From assembly GCA_950106755.1 (NCBI GenBank), contig OX467082.1:31186001-31250000 (forward strand): a stretch of 64,000 nucleotides of DNA, given 5' to 3'. The DNA is from Climacium dendroides (Eukaryota; Streptophyta; Bryopsida; Hypnales; Climaciaceae). Below, in pieces: positions 22,856 through 36,300 of this stretch; position 1 is the first letter of the stretch, and every line of letters begins with the position of its first letter. Below the pieces are notes generated by a model. It worked only from the letters and a program-made list of their open reading frames with translations, was not told where the DNA came from and did no database searches. Both the position numbers and the translations under genes were made by a program.

Positions 22856-24175
22856 GTTATCACTGTCCGAATTCGCTTTGCAATTCTGCAAAGTAATCGG
22901 TAACAATTTTCTTAATCATGCCGGGCTCTGGTGATTCCTGCCTACTTCTCGATTTTTCAGGTTCCTTACCGAAGTGGGACGTACAACATCTTCAAAATGC
23001 CACCTCTCATCCAGTTTTGGAACTCAATTTTGAAAATCCGTTCTTCGGAAGGCCAGCTTTGACATCCTATTGAAGATTTGGAGCAGAAGCTAGGAATCTG
23101 GACAAACATACTGTGATAACTAAAAACTGAGGTCAGAATATGGCTAGTTCGAGCACATTAGATGAGATGGCAATACAAAACGATCGATTCGATAAAATGA
23201 TTTTGTCTTTTCACTAGTTTTTGGAGTGATCATTTTCAGAACTATCCTAAATGATCAACAGAACAGATGGTGATATTCATGTAGGTCAGTGTTTAAGTCA
23301 AATTTCCATTCGTTGCCAATTTTCTTGTCTCATGGCCTACCTGACAAATTGTGAAGTCCTTCATCAGCAAGATCTCGTGCAATGTCTCATTCCCTCCCGC
23401 AGCAACTACAGCAGCAGCTAGCTCCATCTTGGACCGCCTGTTTGAGATCAAAACTTCATGGTAATGAGATTTTGCACTACGCACTTGGAACACCAATAGG
23501 ATGCCGCTGGAGCTCCTGCAACCACAGAAAGAAAATGTTGCAACAAGAATTTGGTTCTCAAATTGATCTCTTAAACAGCCCTCTCATTCTCAGCTAGCAG
23601 GATGCACACCGTCCTTGCAATCAGAAATGCTAGAAGAGGGTATAATTAACATATACGCGTCCAACTTCCACGTCACAGCGACAACAGAGACTTTGAAACG
23701 ACAATTAATTCCAGCAAACGTCGTACCAAGCTGCAGCTAGTTGCCCCTGCCCGTGGAAATGCTTATTTTTGTTTGCAAGTCTAGCTAGTTCCACAAGTGT
23801 CATTGTCTGCAAGCTGTCTGCCACTAGCGTGTCACATGCTGTTGCGAAGGAAGCACGACCCACAGCTCAATCAAGGTTGTGTAGCCGACACTACTCGCTG
23901 AAGGTTATTGATCAAATGATTATCTTTCTCGACAGGGTTTGCTGTAGTTCACTTGTGGCAGCTCGTGGCTTGCCCAGATCAACTCTCAGTTGCAGAACTT
24001 CACCATTGTCGGAGAATTTCGATCAATCGGAACTAGCTGCAGGTTGCAAGAGCTCTGTTTTGTCCTAGGGGATGTATGTCAAATTTTCATCTGGGAATAA
24101 TTAACACAAATTTTACGCTAGTTCGTAAGCTTGAGATTAATAGGTCAAATTGCTTGCTTGCTTGCATTCATCCCA
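22856..24175. other. Spacer and probable promoter of the TMEM45-like gene
   Basis: No recognisable coding sequence; short open frames at 23382-23597 and 23769-24068 look like chance. No Ty3/gypsy reverse transcriptase similarity was seen downstream of the retropepsin stop. Confidence 0.4.
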
Positions 24176-25099
24176 ATGGCTTGGTTTGATCTCCCGAGTC
24201 ACATTGACCAAGCACTCATCTTTACGTTCGTCGGAATCTGGCACATGTATAGCACGATCCACAATTACGCGCGCTCCCCCTCGCTATTCCAAACCAAAAC
24301 GTGGTTTGGGCGCCAGGAGCTTTGGATCCAACTCTTCACCATCGTGGCATTCATTCTCAAGGAGCTCTCCTCCACCATGTCCGACCTCGCCAATGGAGTG
24401 ATCCAAACACCCCACCTCACCCGCTTCCAGCACGTCTCGTTCGCGCTCTTCTTCCTCGTGTACACCCTCGCGGCGCTCGTCACCGAGCATACGTTGTGGA
24501 TGCCCGACTTACCGTCAGTAGCCCTCCATTGCGCCTTCGCATCAGGCTTCCTGGCGGAGCTCGTGGTGCTCCACTTCCGCCACCAGTCCGGGAAAGACTC
24601 CGTGGATGCTTTCGTGCACATGCTGATGGAGCTCATTTTGGGTTCTCTCGTGGAATTGCTGTTCCTGGAGGCTCGCTGGCCGCGGAGCGTGCTCGTGTCC
24701 GTCGCGAGATGCCTGATGCTCATTTTCAAAGGCGTCTGGCTAGGGCAGATCGGCCTGCTGCTTCACTTCCCGTCGGGTGTGCCCATGGGTTGTTACACGA
24801 GCGGAGATCACGCGTTTCCCGTCTGCCCCACTGAAGAGTCCCTCATCAGGGCGACGTCGCTGCAGGTGCTCATCTTCAATTCGCAGCTGCTCTGCATTTT
24901 GGTCGGCACTGTCGTCAGCTACAGCGTTCTCATATTTCGGTCACGGCCGTCACCATCACCACAGCAATCGCTTCCCTCTCCGATCGCTCTTCCCATTGTG
25001 ATAATTCCAACAGCTTGCGTTGTTTCCCCGATCAGGATTAGAGCAGCCAAGGAAGCTTCCGACTACCTTCACGTTCCGGATGAGCCCTCGGACGAATGA
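24176..25099 (+). CDS. TMEM45/DUF716 family multi-pass membrane protein, 307 aa
   Basis: Intronless frame. The ATG at 24176 is chosen because the frame upstream begins only with TTG and because this start puts the conserved Gly-Ile-Trp-His-Met about 20 residues in, as in the family. About seven hydrophobic segments are visible, near residues 11-27, 49-64, 86-105, 114-135, 145-165, 175-197 and 225-253. Family hallmarks include GIWH near the N-terminus, the segment beginning LPSVALHCAF with AELVVLHF, and the later FKGVWLGQIG. The C-terminal tail is hydrophilic, Ser/Pro-rich and ends acidic. TMEM45 proteins are endomembrane proteins of poorly known function; some plant members are induced by pathogens. 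The coding DNA is GC-rich against its surroundings. About 450 bp separate it from the quinone oxidoreductase gene on the same strand. Confidence 0.85.
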   Translation: MAWFDLPSHIDQALIFTFVGIWHMYSTIHNYARSPSLFQTKTWFGRQELWIQLFTIVAFILKELSSTMSDLANGVIQTPHLTRFQHVSFALFFLVYTLAALVTEHTLWMPDLPSVALHCAFASGFLAELVVLHFRHQSGKDSVDAFVHMLMELILGSLVELLFLEARWPRSVLVSVARCLMLIFKGVWLGQIGLLLHFPSGVPMGCYTSGDHAFPVCPTEESLIRATSLQVLIFNSQLLCILVGTVVSYSVLIFRSRPSPSPQQSLPSPIALPIVIIPTACVVSPIRIRAAKEASDYLHVPDEPSDE

Positions 25100-25552
25100 T
25101 CTGACGATCAGCTGATGGCAACGAATTCTTCAGAGCACATTCAAAGTACATTAGACTGCTACATGTCGATCGAGCTCTCAATCGAATCTGGCGTCAGAGG
25201 AACCACTCAATGCCGGTTCCTAAATTCATTGGCCGAAAGAGGGTCAGCTGAAACTTGCCATGTAGAGGTCTCCACGCCAGGTGGCACCGCCAGAATCGTC
25301 CACAAGAACCCCCAACAGCCTCATCATGTTAGTCATCTGACGGCTATCCGTCACCCACGCTGCACTTGGCATCAATGCCCGCCGAACCACCAACGTCACC
25401 TTCAACGCTCCATTTCCACAGCTCCCACTTACAACTTCGCCCGATTTTGATTTTTTCTTTGCAGGTCGAGGTTGCTAGAGAACGCCGAATATTTATTTGC
25501 TTTGATTTCCTATTCTATTTGGTTCGGGTGACAGATCGAGACGGTGGCACAA
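25100..25552 (+). promoter_or_regulatory. Short spacer: TMEM45 3' end and promoter/5' UTR of the quinone oxidoreductase
   Basis: About 450 bp between the two genes. It must hold the 3' end of one and the promoter of the other. No TATA box near the start is convincing. An in-frame stop at 25529-25531 lies upstream of the quinone oxidoreductase ATG and limits the protein start. Confidence 0.4.
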
Positions 25553-28500
25553 ATGATGCGCGCTGTGCAGTATTCGACTCTTGGAGGTGGCGCTGCTGCA
25601 CTTCAGGTTGGAGTTTGCTTGTTGCGTACCTGAGGTTATTGTTTCTTTTTTCGGTGTTCGTTGGCAGTGTTGATATGATTGCTTGCAACGTGGTAAAATG
25701 CAGTCCGGCGATGGTTTTCTTTCGTTTTTCAAATGAATGCTTCATATTGAATGGTTGGTTTCCTTATTTGTCTCGGAGAGTGAGAAAGACGTTCTTGCTT
25801 TCTATTTCAGCGCTGATTAGGAATTTCTCACTTACAGCTTAGAGGTTACAGATCAAGAATAGAGTATGTTGCAGAAGAACGGAGGAAATCGCAGACAAAA
25901 ATTTGAATATGGAAAATCTGTCCGTCCTTCATAACAATAGATTATTGCATATTCAAGGGAGGTTTAGATGCGTTCACGGAGGGAAGGAGACTCGAATAGC
26001 TTTAGTGATATTTTCCTCTGTCTTGATTATCTTGATTCAATTTGTAGCATGGATTGCAGTGGGGAATGAGGTAAGGTATTAGTAATGAAGTAAGTTGCGG
26101 AAGGAGCAGGGTTCCTTAAGGTTTGCAAGGAGTTTTCAGCGCTATTTGGTCAACTTCGTGAGTGCAAGATGTTGCCATACTGATAGGGTTGGAGAGTGCT
26201 TGGCAAATATAGTTAGCGAAAAACTCGTGAAATACAAGTCTAAATCGTCAATTTCATTCATTTCATTAAATTCATATGAATAAACTACTATTTTTTGAAG
26301 CTCTGAAAATAGGGTTTTGGATAACCAACCATAGACTCTCATGAATAGTCGAAGTACATTTTAGGCAAGAATCTAGCCTGTGCGGTTTTATAGAAAGGCG
26401 TGATTTACAAATACGTCAATGACATGGGTAGCATAAAGTTTGATTCGTAATGAATGATTCTTGGGTAGCCTAGTAACAATATTTAGTTGGGATTTGTTAA
26501 CTTCTAGAATGAAAACGGGACAGTATTTGTGGCACTGTGCACTTAACACCTCATTACAACGAAGCCTATTGCAATGCAATTGCATGAAAAATGTTGCATA
26601 AAGTTTCAATGTTTCATTGAATTGAATGTCATTAGGATTTTGCAACAACAAATGAATAAATAACTGAGCGGATGAGATGATAACGTGACGGATGAAATCG
26701 TGACACGCTTTGCATGTAATAGAAGAATTAGGCGGTTTATTGGGAGTTATATCGGAGCATCGTTTTTGTTGACATCTTTTGGGCCAAACAGCGGAGTTAA
26801 TTGCAGGCACACTCACGCCGGACAAAAGTTTAATGTAGCTCTTTTGAATTTGACACCTAATATCTGTAGCTGGCGTCATGGTCAATTCTCGAGACTGAGC
26901 GCCCCGGAATTGTGACATTCAACCGGACATAGCTGTAAACCCAGGACTGGTAATGGCTTACGTTTTCAGGCCGTGCCTCTGGATACTGCCAAATTTCGTG
27001 GAATTCTGCCAATTTTTACGAAATCAAAGTTCCATAAAAAATACGAATCAAGTCCTCAGTTTTGTCCAATACGACGAATATGTGCGTCGCTAGTCAACTG
27101 GTTGTTATATCATGGATTCGTTAATTGGCATTTATTGGCAGGAAGTTGGGAGCTTTTATCGTTTTATTTAGTTTACAGAGGATGGCTTCCGCTATCCAGG
27201 CTGTTTGTCTCAATTCGCTGTTTTAGTTGACCGGTAATGGTTATGTGGCATTTTTTCCTGAAATAGTTGATGGACAATTTCTTGAAGCCTTGCAAATTTG
27301 GTCCTTTCTGGCGAGACTTTCTTACCAGTTTACACTGTCCTGAGAACCCCTGACAATGGATGGTAAATGACATGGATTTTACATGATAACACTTCTTGTG
27401 AGTGGCTTGGAGTGCACTAATGAAATATCATCAGGTCACACTGTGGTCAAAACTGACAAGAACATTTAGCCTTACTTCTATTGTGTATGTTTAATTTCTT
27501 GTCGTCTTGTACACGTCTAATATATAATAGCTATTAATGTATCTTTCCATCGTGGCCTGATTGATCTTTTACATTTCCTCATGAGTTATCTGGAGGATTG
27601 TGGACCGATCCTTTCGCTGATTGCATCTCGTGATTATGCAGCATGTGGAGATACCGGTGCCTGTGCCAGTAAAGGACCAGGTACTGGTTAAAGTTGAAGC
27701 TGCTAGTGTAAATCCAGTCGATTGGAAAGTTATTCAAGCAGGAGTATTCAAGCTTGTCCTTCCGCCGAAACTTCCTTACATACCAGGCAAACTACTTCCT
27801 CAGCCGCTCATTTGATTCATACATGTGCAGTCTGTTTTTGTAGATGGGATGGACAAAGAATATGCATCAGACAATATAAGACAATATCACTTCGTACACC
27901 ATGCATTTGTGGCGTTATTCGTTAGTGTTAGTAAAATATTGAAGATTGAATGAAGGTATCATTGTCCCGATCATTGTACGTGTACTCCAACATGATTTTG
28001 TACTTATTAGGCGAAAATTGTTTCAACAACTGGAAGTGTAGGAACTGACATTGCGGGAGAAGTTGTTGCTCTTGGCCCTGGCGTAACATCCTTTGCCATC
28101 GGCGACAAAGTATCAAGTTGGACGGATATCAAGGTATGCTACTAACGACAAATTTACTCGATCGTTAGTGAGAAGTATACCTTGAAATGACATATATTCA
28201 TATAATTATTCAATTAGATAATGCATGAGAGTTCATGTATGCTAATATCCCTGGCCCAATTTTGTCAATTATAAAAAAAATAGGCAGATCTAGTCAATCT
28301 GTTCAATTTGTACAATTTAGTCAATCTGTATTTCGGCGTAAGAAATTTCTCTTTTGCTTCAGAATGGAGGATCATTAGCAGAGTATACAGTAGCACCAAT
28401 CAAATCTACAGCGAAGAGACCAGAAAGTGTATCAGCAATCGACGGTGCATCCCTCGGTGTAGCTGGCGTAACTGCTTTGCAAAGTGTACGTGACAGTGCT

Positions 28501-29241
28501 GGAATAAAACTTGATGGGAGCAGTACCGACAAAAACCTTCTCATTACAGCCGCTTCTGGTGGAGTGGGAACCTACGCTGTGCAGGTGCGGAATCCCTCTT
28601 CATAATTATGCTTATACGTAGAGACGAATTAGAAGCTCTGGAAAATTACAACTGCTGCTAGCTAGAGAATCTTGTTAGCTTTACATCTGATTTCTGAAAA
28701 CTAATTTGCAAGAGTTATATGAATTTTAACGACACATGTCTTATATATGTGATTTCAGCTTGCCAAATTGGGAGGCGCACACGTGACAGCTACATGCGGA
28801 GCTCGCAATATTGCTTTGGTCAAGAGCCTCGGAGCAGATGAAGTTTTGGACTATAAAACACCTGAAGGAGAAACGTTACAAAGTCCTTCTGGCAAAAAAT
28901 ACGACGCTGTCATTCATTGTTCCAAATTTCAGCCCTTCTCCTACTTCAAACCGCAGCTTGCGAGGTCTGCCAAGGTCATCGACCTTACGCCGTCTGGAAA
29001 AGGTCTTCTTGCTACAGGTTTCCAGCTTGCAACGTTCGCCAGCCAGAAATTTGTGCCATTTCTCATGAGCACTACTAACATCAAAAATGATCTTGCATTG
29101 TTGATGAATCTTATGAACGAGGGGAAGTTAAAAACGGTGGTGGACTCCACATTCCCTTTGTCAGTTGCAGAGAAGGCATGGGAAAAACAAATTGAGGGCC
29201 ATTCCACCGGGAAGATTTTGGTCACAATGGTTGGTGAATAG
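25553..29241 (+). CDS. Quinone oxidoreductase-like protein, chloroplast envelope type (MDR family), 331 aa
   Basis: Predicted NADPH-dependent oxidoreductase of the zinc-free quinone oxidoreductase group. It strongly resembles Arabidopsis CEQORH, a chloroplast inner-envelope protein imported without a cleaved transit peptide and acting on reactive carbonyls. Exons: 25553-25606, 27642-27786, 28042-28133, 28363-28584 and 28759-29241, total 996 bases. The N-terminus is MMRAVQYSTLGGGAAALQ. Family motifs are NPVDWK (residues 42-47), GTDIAGEVV (67-75), the nucleotide-binding loop AASGGVG (160-166) and LGADEVLDYKTPEG in the Rossmann domain. The end matches GHSTGKILV. Length is close to that of Arabidopsis (about 329). 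Catalytic-zinc Cys/His ligands are absent, as expected. Intron 2 starts with GC instead of GT. Intron 1 is long (about 2 kb) and holds no gene. Orthology is confident, enzyme substrate inferred. Confidence 0.93.
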
Positions 29242-31214
29242 ATCCACCGTCCTTTCATGCAATTTCTAGAAGTCAGACTTACAATTGAGTTTGCCAGGGT
29301 TGAATCCTATCCGAGTTCCGTTGCTGATTTTGACAGTATTTGTCTAGCTAGGTGCTGTTCTACAATGATATGAAGAGTGGGATGAGCAAGGTTACCTCAG
29401 CCGACAATTCATTTACGTTTGTAGACATGGGATATGCTGTTCAAGGCTTGGTCAATTGTAGCGGATTGTGACAGTTTCACGAAAGTGAGTGGGCTTAGAC
29501 ATATATTCGGGATTTACTTACCGGTATTATGTAAGTTATATAGATTAAGAAATTCTGCAAAAAAATTGTATACCTGTGTGCATGACATTGTGAAGTACCA
29601 CCGTAGTAGATTGTAGCTCCCAGGTTTTTTAAATACAACCATTTACTAATGTTGACTTCGTTGTAAAGTGTGCCTTGAAAATGCACGGGCCTTGGCCCAA
29701 TGTAGGTGACCAAAATGCTCTTGAATGAGAAAGAAGTTCAGTAGGGTGACAGCCCGTAAAGGCGGATCTTGTTTCTAGTCCCACTACCTCAAAAGTCAAT
29801 GACCAAGAGAATTTGATGAGATTGTCAGCAAACTCAAGAAACACCATCATTACTGGTTTCATTATTCTCTGATGTTTTTGGAATATTTAAGGAATCCTCA
29901 AAGTTATGAATATAGGTATAGTCAACACACTACTAACACTAAATTCACCTTGGATGGATGCCCTTGAAGCATGAAATGTCTCAATTCTGATTGTGGAACC
30001 TTTTTATAAGCAAACACTTCCTCTTAGATGTGGATAATAGATGCTTCTATGTCATTATCAGTATGGTATGTGAAGATAGAGTGTCAAAAGAGAAATGAAC
30101 ATGTAATTAAAACAAAAAAACTCACTTAGAAATCTTAATTTCTAATTATTCAATATAATATATATAATATCAAATGTAATATTATTATTTAATAATGAAA
30201 TATTATTTTATAATGTTGCATCAAACTATTAGTTTTTATGTGGAGGCATTCAAAGGTTCCTTTCATTGATGCAAGATGATTCATTCTAACTACAAACAAC
30301 CTTTCATCATCATAAAGGTATAATGTTGACCTTCAATATTTTGCTTATCTATCTCATACTAACTATTCAATTTCATATGAAAATGTTCTAATTTTCTAAA
30401 ATGTTTAATTTGTTTCAAGCAATTGACACTTAAATCTTACTATATTTAATTGTGAAGCATTTTCTTTGACAATTTGGCAATGTTTGTTTTAGTTACATAG
30501 AAAATGGAAGGCAATTATAAGTTTAAGAAAATAAAACTATATTCAACTATTGATTTTCAAAATTGTATAAGAAATGAGTAATGAAATGTTTGTTTTAATG
30601 TGGTGGTGATTGTAATAGGAGACTTTGACAATTGCTTGCATCTACCATTTGCCACATCACTAAATAAGTAAAAAACAAAAATTTGTTCATACCTTGAAGC
30701 TTAAGTTCTTTTTTGAATTTTGACATATTTTTGTTTACATTTATATATATAGTTTGTTTATTTATTTTTAAAATCAACCATTAGTTAGGATGAATGAGAA
30801 GTTTTGTGGTCACAAAAGTCCCTAGAATCCCTTTGTTCATAATTCCCAACTTAAACACATAAATACAAAGGGGTTAAAGGTAATGAAATAGAGTGTACAA
30901 AGTGAAGAATATTGATGTTTGACAACCTCTTTACAAGCTACAACCTTTTAAGATTAGTATTGTAATACTTTAGTTGTAAGATGAAAGTTGAAAATCAACA
31001 TGAAGATAGTTTATGATTTAAAAAAAAATTGCAAACTTCAAGTGTAGCATTGAAGACAAAGATATATTAATTTGTTGCAAAATCTAGTATAATTTAATGA
31101 TGGAAAGGTCAATAATTGTCTTTGCAATGGATTCTCTTCACTAGTGCTTAATACCTAAAGAATCAAAGAATGTTTTTTGACAACATAGCAATTTGGGCAA
31201 CTCACTACAAATGG
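29242..31214. other. AT-rich intergenic region
   Basis: Includes the 3' end of the quinone oxidoreductase gene. No further gene recognised; short open frames look random. Confidence 0.4.
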
Positions 31215-32130
31215 AATTTTTATTTATTTTTCATTGAAATTTTCATACAACATGTGCCTGAGGAGCACTTTAGGGCCCAACAATTTTCATAACTTTTGAC
31301 TACATGGTTAAAAAGATATTGTATGATATATAATTTTCAACATTCAGTGGGGAGTTCGAGTAGCAAAAAAACTTCTTTAAAAATTGCTTTTAGAAAAAAT
31401 AAAAATTTGAAATTGGTTCTCTAGATTTATATATACACGAAAAGCTTTGAATCATTCCATTTTGATTCATAAGATGAAAGTTATAAAGAGATTTAGTTGT
31501 GGGTAGTTTGTAGATAGTTATGGAATCTATACTTTAAAATAAACTTTAAAGTCCTTTACTTAACTCAATTTTCAATATTTTTGGAAATTTAAAATAAAAA
31601 ATTAGATTTATAACCTATATGGTTTATTACAACATTAAAACCATTGCGATTGCAATTTTTCAATTCCATAAATAAATTGTTAACAATTTAGTATTTTATA
31701 TCATTCTCTACTTCTTTCTACTTTCTATTTTTTTCCTACATGTTGTACAATTCCAAACGATTTGAAATTTTTTAAGCATGTAGCCAACTTGCCTTGAAGA
31801 ATGAATTCAAAGAGTAACCACCATTTTGCTCACCATTTTGGACATAATTTTCATAATTGTGAAGTGCAACTACCTAGTTTTTGCAAGGACCAAAAAAGGA
31901 TTGTTGTTACTTCAAACACTAATATCTTGCAATCTACACAGTGAAAATTCCTGAAATTTTTTTCACATCTTCTCAAACCAAAGTAACACAAGATCCTATG
32001 GTTAAATGAGTCCAAAATGGTTTTTTTTCAAAAATTCAGTACTTGTACTGAAGATGGCAGTTTTGGAGCATTTTTGGTGAAAACACTTTAGGGATTCAAA
32101 ATCAAAATCAAAACATGTTACACATTTTGT
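31215..32130 (-). repeat. Dispersed repeat family R, copy A (inverted)
   Basis: Reverse-complement match to 48580-49540 over most of its length. Shared landmarks include GTTGGGCC near one end, TAACCATGTAGT, the phrase TTTGGCTACATGCTTG and ATAGGATCTTG. A shorter third copy lies near 36480-36700. No coding potential seen; probably an unclassified transposable element. Confidence 0.7.
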
Positions 32131-32732
32131 ATTCATGTGTTGTTTTTTAACCATATTTTGCTCCAACACAAACTCTATAAATTACAAGGAAACATTTTGG
32201 ATGACATTCTTCCATTCTCTATGGATACTCACTTGAATGCTACCAACTCTTTCAAGCAAATCACCCATTGGGATGAAAATACACACTTTTGAATGAACCA
32301 TTAATAATAAGTTTTCATCTATGTCCATAGGTGTGACTAGCATGATCATCACTCCAGTGAGTTGAAGACCATGACTTTCTGCACGTCCTGCCCCCAGTAA
32401 ATGAAATCATAAATCCATCCGTTTCTTTTGTGTCAATTTGTGTCAAAGAACATAAACCCAGGTCGCATCCTCTTCATTAGCTTCTGATCCTCCCAATGCC
32501 ATTGATAACTTCGCGTGCCTGTAACTTAACGGTGCCGGACCACTGGCCACAGCCGGACTCTGAGCACTCCGTCATGCTGTCTGTGGAAGTTAAGTTACGT
32601 GGTGCAGCGCACTTCTGTCATTCAATGCTTGAACCGCATGCATTCGGGTACGGCCGGAGAGACAAGCTGCTAGCTACCGTATCTTGTAATTCTCCCATTG
32701 CGGTGGACCATACCATCACTTGAATGTGCCGA
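32131..32732. other. Transition to GC-richer island
   Basis: The first half is AT-rich and may extend repeat R. From about 32380 the composition rises. GTAACTTAAC (32521) and GTTAAGTTAC (32588) form an inverted pair. No gene recognised. Confidence 0.35.
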
Positions 32733-33310
32733 GTCACAGAGACACATGCTGTATAGTACAGATTATTTTTTTGTATTTGTTTCGCAGAACGAGGGATCGA
32801 TTGCATTGCAAGATTCCGGTACAAATTAAAGCCAGGCCTCACACAGATATATACACATACAGATGACAGAGGACTCCTGAGAAGAGCGAGATCGTAGATT
32901 CATACAGTAGACCGCCTGGCTTGTCACAGATCGAGACACATGCATATATACAGATTATTTTCTTACTTGTTTCGCAGCTAGAACGAGGGAGGATTGCATT
33001 GCAAGATCCCAGTACAAATCCAGGCCTCACACAGATACACATACAGATTACAGAGGTCTCCTGAGAGGAGTGAGATCGTAGATTCATATTCATACAGTAG
33101 ATCGACTGCCCGGCTTGTCACGTACAGAGGCACATACAGGTTATTTTTTTACTTGTTTCGATCGTATACGAGGGATCGATTTCATTGCAAGATTCCAGTA
33201 CAAAGTCAGGCCTCGATCGCACATAAGCTTACAGATGCAGATTACAGAGGACTCCTGAGAGGAGTGGGACTCGACTGTAGATTCTAGACTGCCTAGCCTG
33301 GCTCGCCGAC
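32733..33310 (+). repeat. Three tandem units of about 190 bp
   Basis: Units start with GTCAC and AGAGRCACAT-like sequence at about 32733, 32923 and 33117. Each includes TACTTGTTTCG or similar, CGAGGG, TTGCATTGCAAGAT, CAGGCCTC and CTCCTGAGA(A/G)GAG before the next unit. Divergence is moderate. Open frames through the array (32994-33287) are not recognisable as proteins. Could be satellite DNA or tandem non-coding RNA units; nothing decides. Confidence 0.8.
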
Positions 33311-36300
33311 ACCTGACCGGTATTCAGATATATCTTGAGCTCATTTCTGACATTACTGATACCTGTTGTTTGCCTTTCTATTGGAGACCAACGGGATGGT
33401 GGGTGGGCAGGGATTTTTTTTTTTTTTTCCTCCCCATTTAGTTATTCAGGGCAGTGGAGAAAGCGGTCTTCGTTGGAGTGATGCAGTTGCTTACGGTACA
33501 TCATTCTGTGCAAAATATACGAAACATGCAAAATGAGGATGAAACTTTGAGTATTAATCCAAAGAATATATACTCATCCCTACAAGAGTGGCTTTGTGTT
33601 TAGAATATGGAGCCAAACAACAATGTAAGAAATTTTGTTTAATGTGTTTTAGCTTTGTTTGAGTCAATTGAAATATATTTTTCTTTAAAATTTCGATGTA
33701 TGAAGTTCCTCTATAATTTGAATAATTTCTTATGTTTTATTATACAAAATTTTGAATACAATATTTTGAATACATTTTTTTGGTCTCATTCTCAAAGTTC
33801 AAAATAGATTTGGGACTATGCAAACTAACTAGAATGATGATTCTCCCTACAATTGACTCTTGGGGGAATGAATCACTTGGGCCCTAAACTATGGTGGATT
33901 ATAATTGAGTCCCAATCGACAAGTCTCTACATGCCTCTTGAAGTCACCTTTCATGCCTTGTAAATGTCATTATTTATATCATGAGAAGAAGGTTTATACT
34001 ATTATTCATGCATGCCTAGATCATTGACAAAGTTCAAAAATTCCATTTGAGGCATGAAGGCATTTCATGTAAAGAGTAAAAACATGAATTTGAGAGCCCA
34101 AGGACAAAGAGTCTAATAAACAAAACACTTGTTGAGGTGAAATGATTTCAAATCTCTATTAGGGAATGGACAATTGTTTGGTCAAACCTTCATGATTGAA
34201 GTCCGATACTCCGGTAGAATAGTTTTGGGATGCTCTAAGGTGGTGAACTTATCTAAGAGTAGTTGAATAAGAATCTTGGGCATGGTTCCTATTATATATT
34301 GATTTGTCTTAGTTTTTGTTGGTCCTTGTTGGTAATTGAAAGGGGAGTTTGGATTCTTATATCATGTATTTTTTAGAATATATTATGAATAACTATAAAT
34401 CTTCAAAGTGTTAATTCCAATTATATTTAAAATTGACCTTGGTCTCCCATGTTTTATTGGTGTATACTTTATGTCAAATTTTGTAAAGTCCAAATTTTTG
34501 CAATAAGACTACAATTAGGTGTGGTTATCTTGTATGGAATCTATTTTAACCTCAAAAGGTCCAAAGAGACCACTTTGGGCTTTTTGAGAACTCAAGTAGG
34601 CTCTATTGACTTCATAAGTTGGAATTTTTGGATTAATTTTTTAGGATGGATGCTTCATGTTATAATCTACACAAGAAGTTTTGTTTCATGTCATTCTAAT
34701 AAATATTGCAAAAGTTAGATTTAAAAAACATTCAACATCAAATTGGATAGCAAAAAATATTTTCTGAAAAAATATTGATTATTTTTTTGGAATTGTATAG
34801 ATTGATACCTACTCAAAAAAATCAAACCATTGAATTACAAATAATGAAGTCATTTTTATGAGGAGTTTTATTTTGCATAGAAAAAATGTATGAAGTTGTC
34901 TTTTGTTCTCAATTTTGAAATTTCTCAAATGAAAATAAAAATAAAGGATATTAATTATTCACTAAAAAATTCTCACCATTGAGATTAACGATTCTAAAAT
35001 TCCTCCAAAAGTTATTAGTATATTAGTTTTATCTTTCATTCAATAACACCTTCTACTTTATATTTTTTTAAATGAATATCGATTTTTTAATTTAATTTTT
35101 TAATATATATTTTCAAACCATTTTTCAACTTATTGACTAAAATACACAAGTTATAGAATATACATTTTTTTTCTAAGAATGTTGAAAGACAAAACTTTAC
35201 CTTTGGGAAAGACTAGAAAAGTCTACATTGAACTTGCAATTGGTGGGGATATTTACTCTTAAATTTTGAAACAATATACTTGAATAAGTTAACCAAAAGA
35301 TCATATGGTTGGTTTTGTTAAAAATAAATATTGATGAAGATTTTAACCTTGCTTCGGGGACAAGTATTTTGAAGTAGTTTTGGACCTCTATACACAATGT
35401 CCTTTTAGAGTTAAGCAAAAATTAAGCAAGCAACATGAAGCAACTACCATTATATTTTAATTATATCTTTGAACTTTATTTAAAAATGAAAAACATGAGG
35501 TATGAGAAAAAAATGTTGAAAATAATGAAAATAAAATGATAATTGTGCTTTATATGTTTCTTATATGTGAACAACCAAAATGTGAAACTTAAAATAATAA
35601 ATATTGAAAAAAAAAGTATTTTGAACTGTAAGTACATATATATTGTTTCATTTGTAAGATATTTGTATGCAAGTATGATAAACTATCATAATTCTTAACC
35701 TCTAGACGAACTTGGACAGCCATTACTAATCTTGATGCTTCTAAAAGTAATAAGCACACATCGCCCATTGTTTATAAACAAATTCTCTTGATAGTGACAA
35801 TTGTATACAAACACAATTCAAGGTTTGTTTTTTAGTCCCACAATTAATGTATCACACCTCAAACTAGGTGGAGTCCTGTAATAATAATTTCTTAATATTA
35901 TATTGAAGAAGTCTTTAAGGCAACCAATATGAGTTGAAGTACCTTTTGCTTATAGAGTATCTGTTAAAGAGAATCTAGTTTGAAAATTTGTAAAATATTG
36001 TGTGAATGTGAGAAAATTACGAAAGAACTTGGGTTGGATTCTTTTCAAAGAAGTAAACACTCTTTATTTTAAGAAAATGATTTGGACCACCTACTTGAGA
36101 GGCCCCCCTTAGTAGCAAGTTTGGATATTTCTACCTTCTTCTTTTGAATAGAATATATGTGATATTTTCAAAAATGTTAAATGTTCTAGTGTATGTTAGA
36201 TTGAGCAATGGAGGGAGCTAATTTTTTTTCAATTAGTGAATAGAAATAAATAACGAAGATTACACTATTTTTTTGCAAATTTTTCATCAAATTTAGAATT

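Noticed and set aside
24131..24175. Longer TMEM45-like frame starting at 24131
   Set aside because: The first codon is TTG. A eukaryotic start needs ATG, and the ATG at 24176 gives the family's usual N-terminal length.
24265..24834. Open frames of 154 codons (minus) and 177 codons (plus, other frame)
   Set aside because: Shadows of the TMEM45-like coding sequence; that frame has the family motifs and hydrophobic segments.
26388..26918. 176-codon open frame on the minus strand
   Set aside because: Lies inside intron 1 of the quinone oxidoreductase gene and resembles no protein family; composition looks random.
32994..33287. 97-codon open frame across the 190-bp repeats
   Set aside because: The reading frame merely follows the tandem repeats and encodes no recognisable protein.
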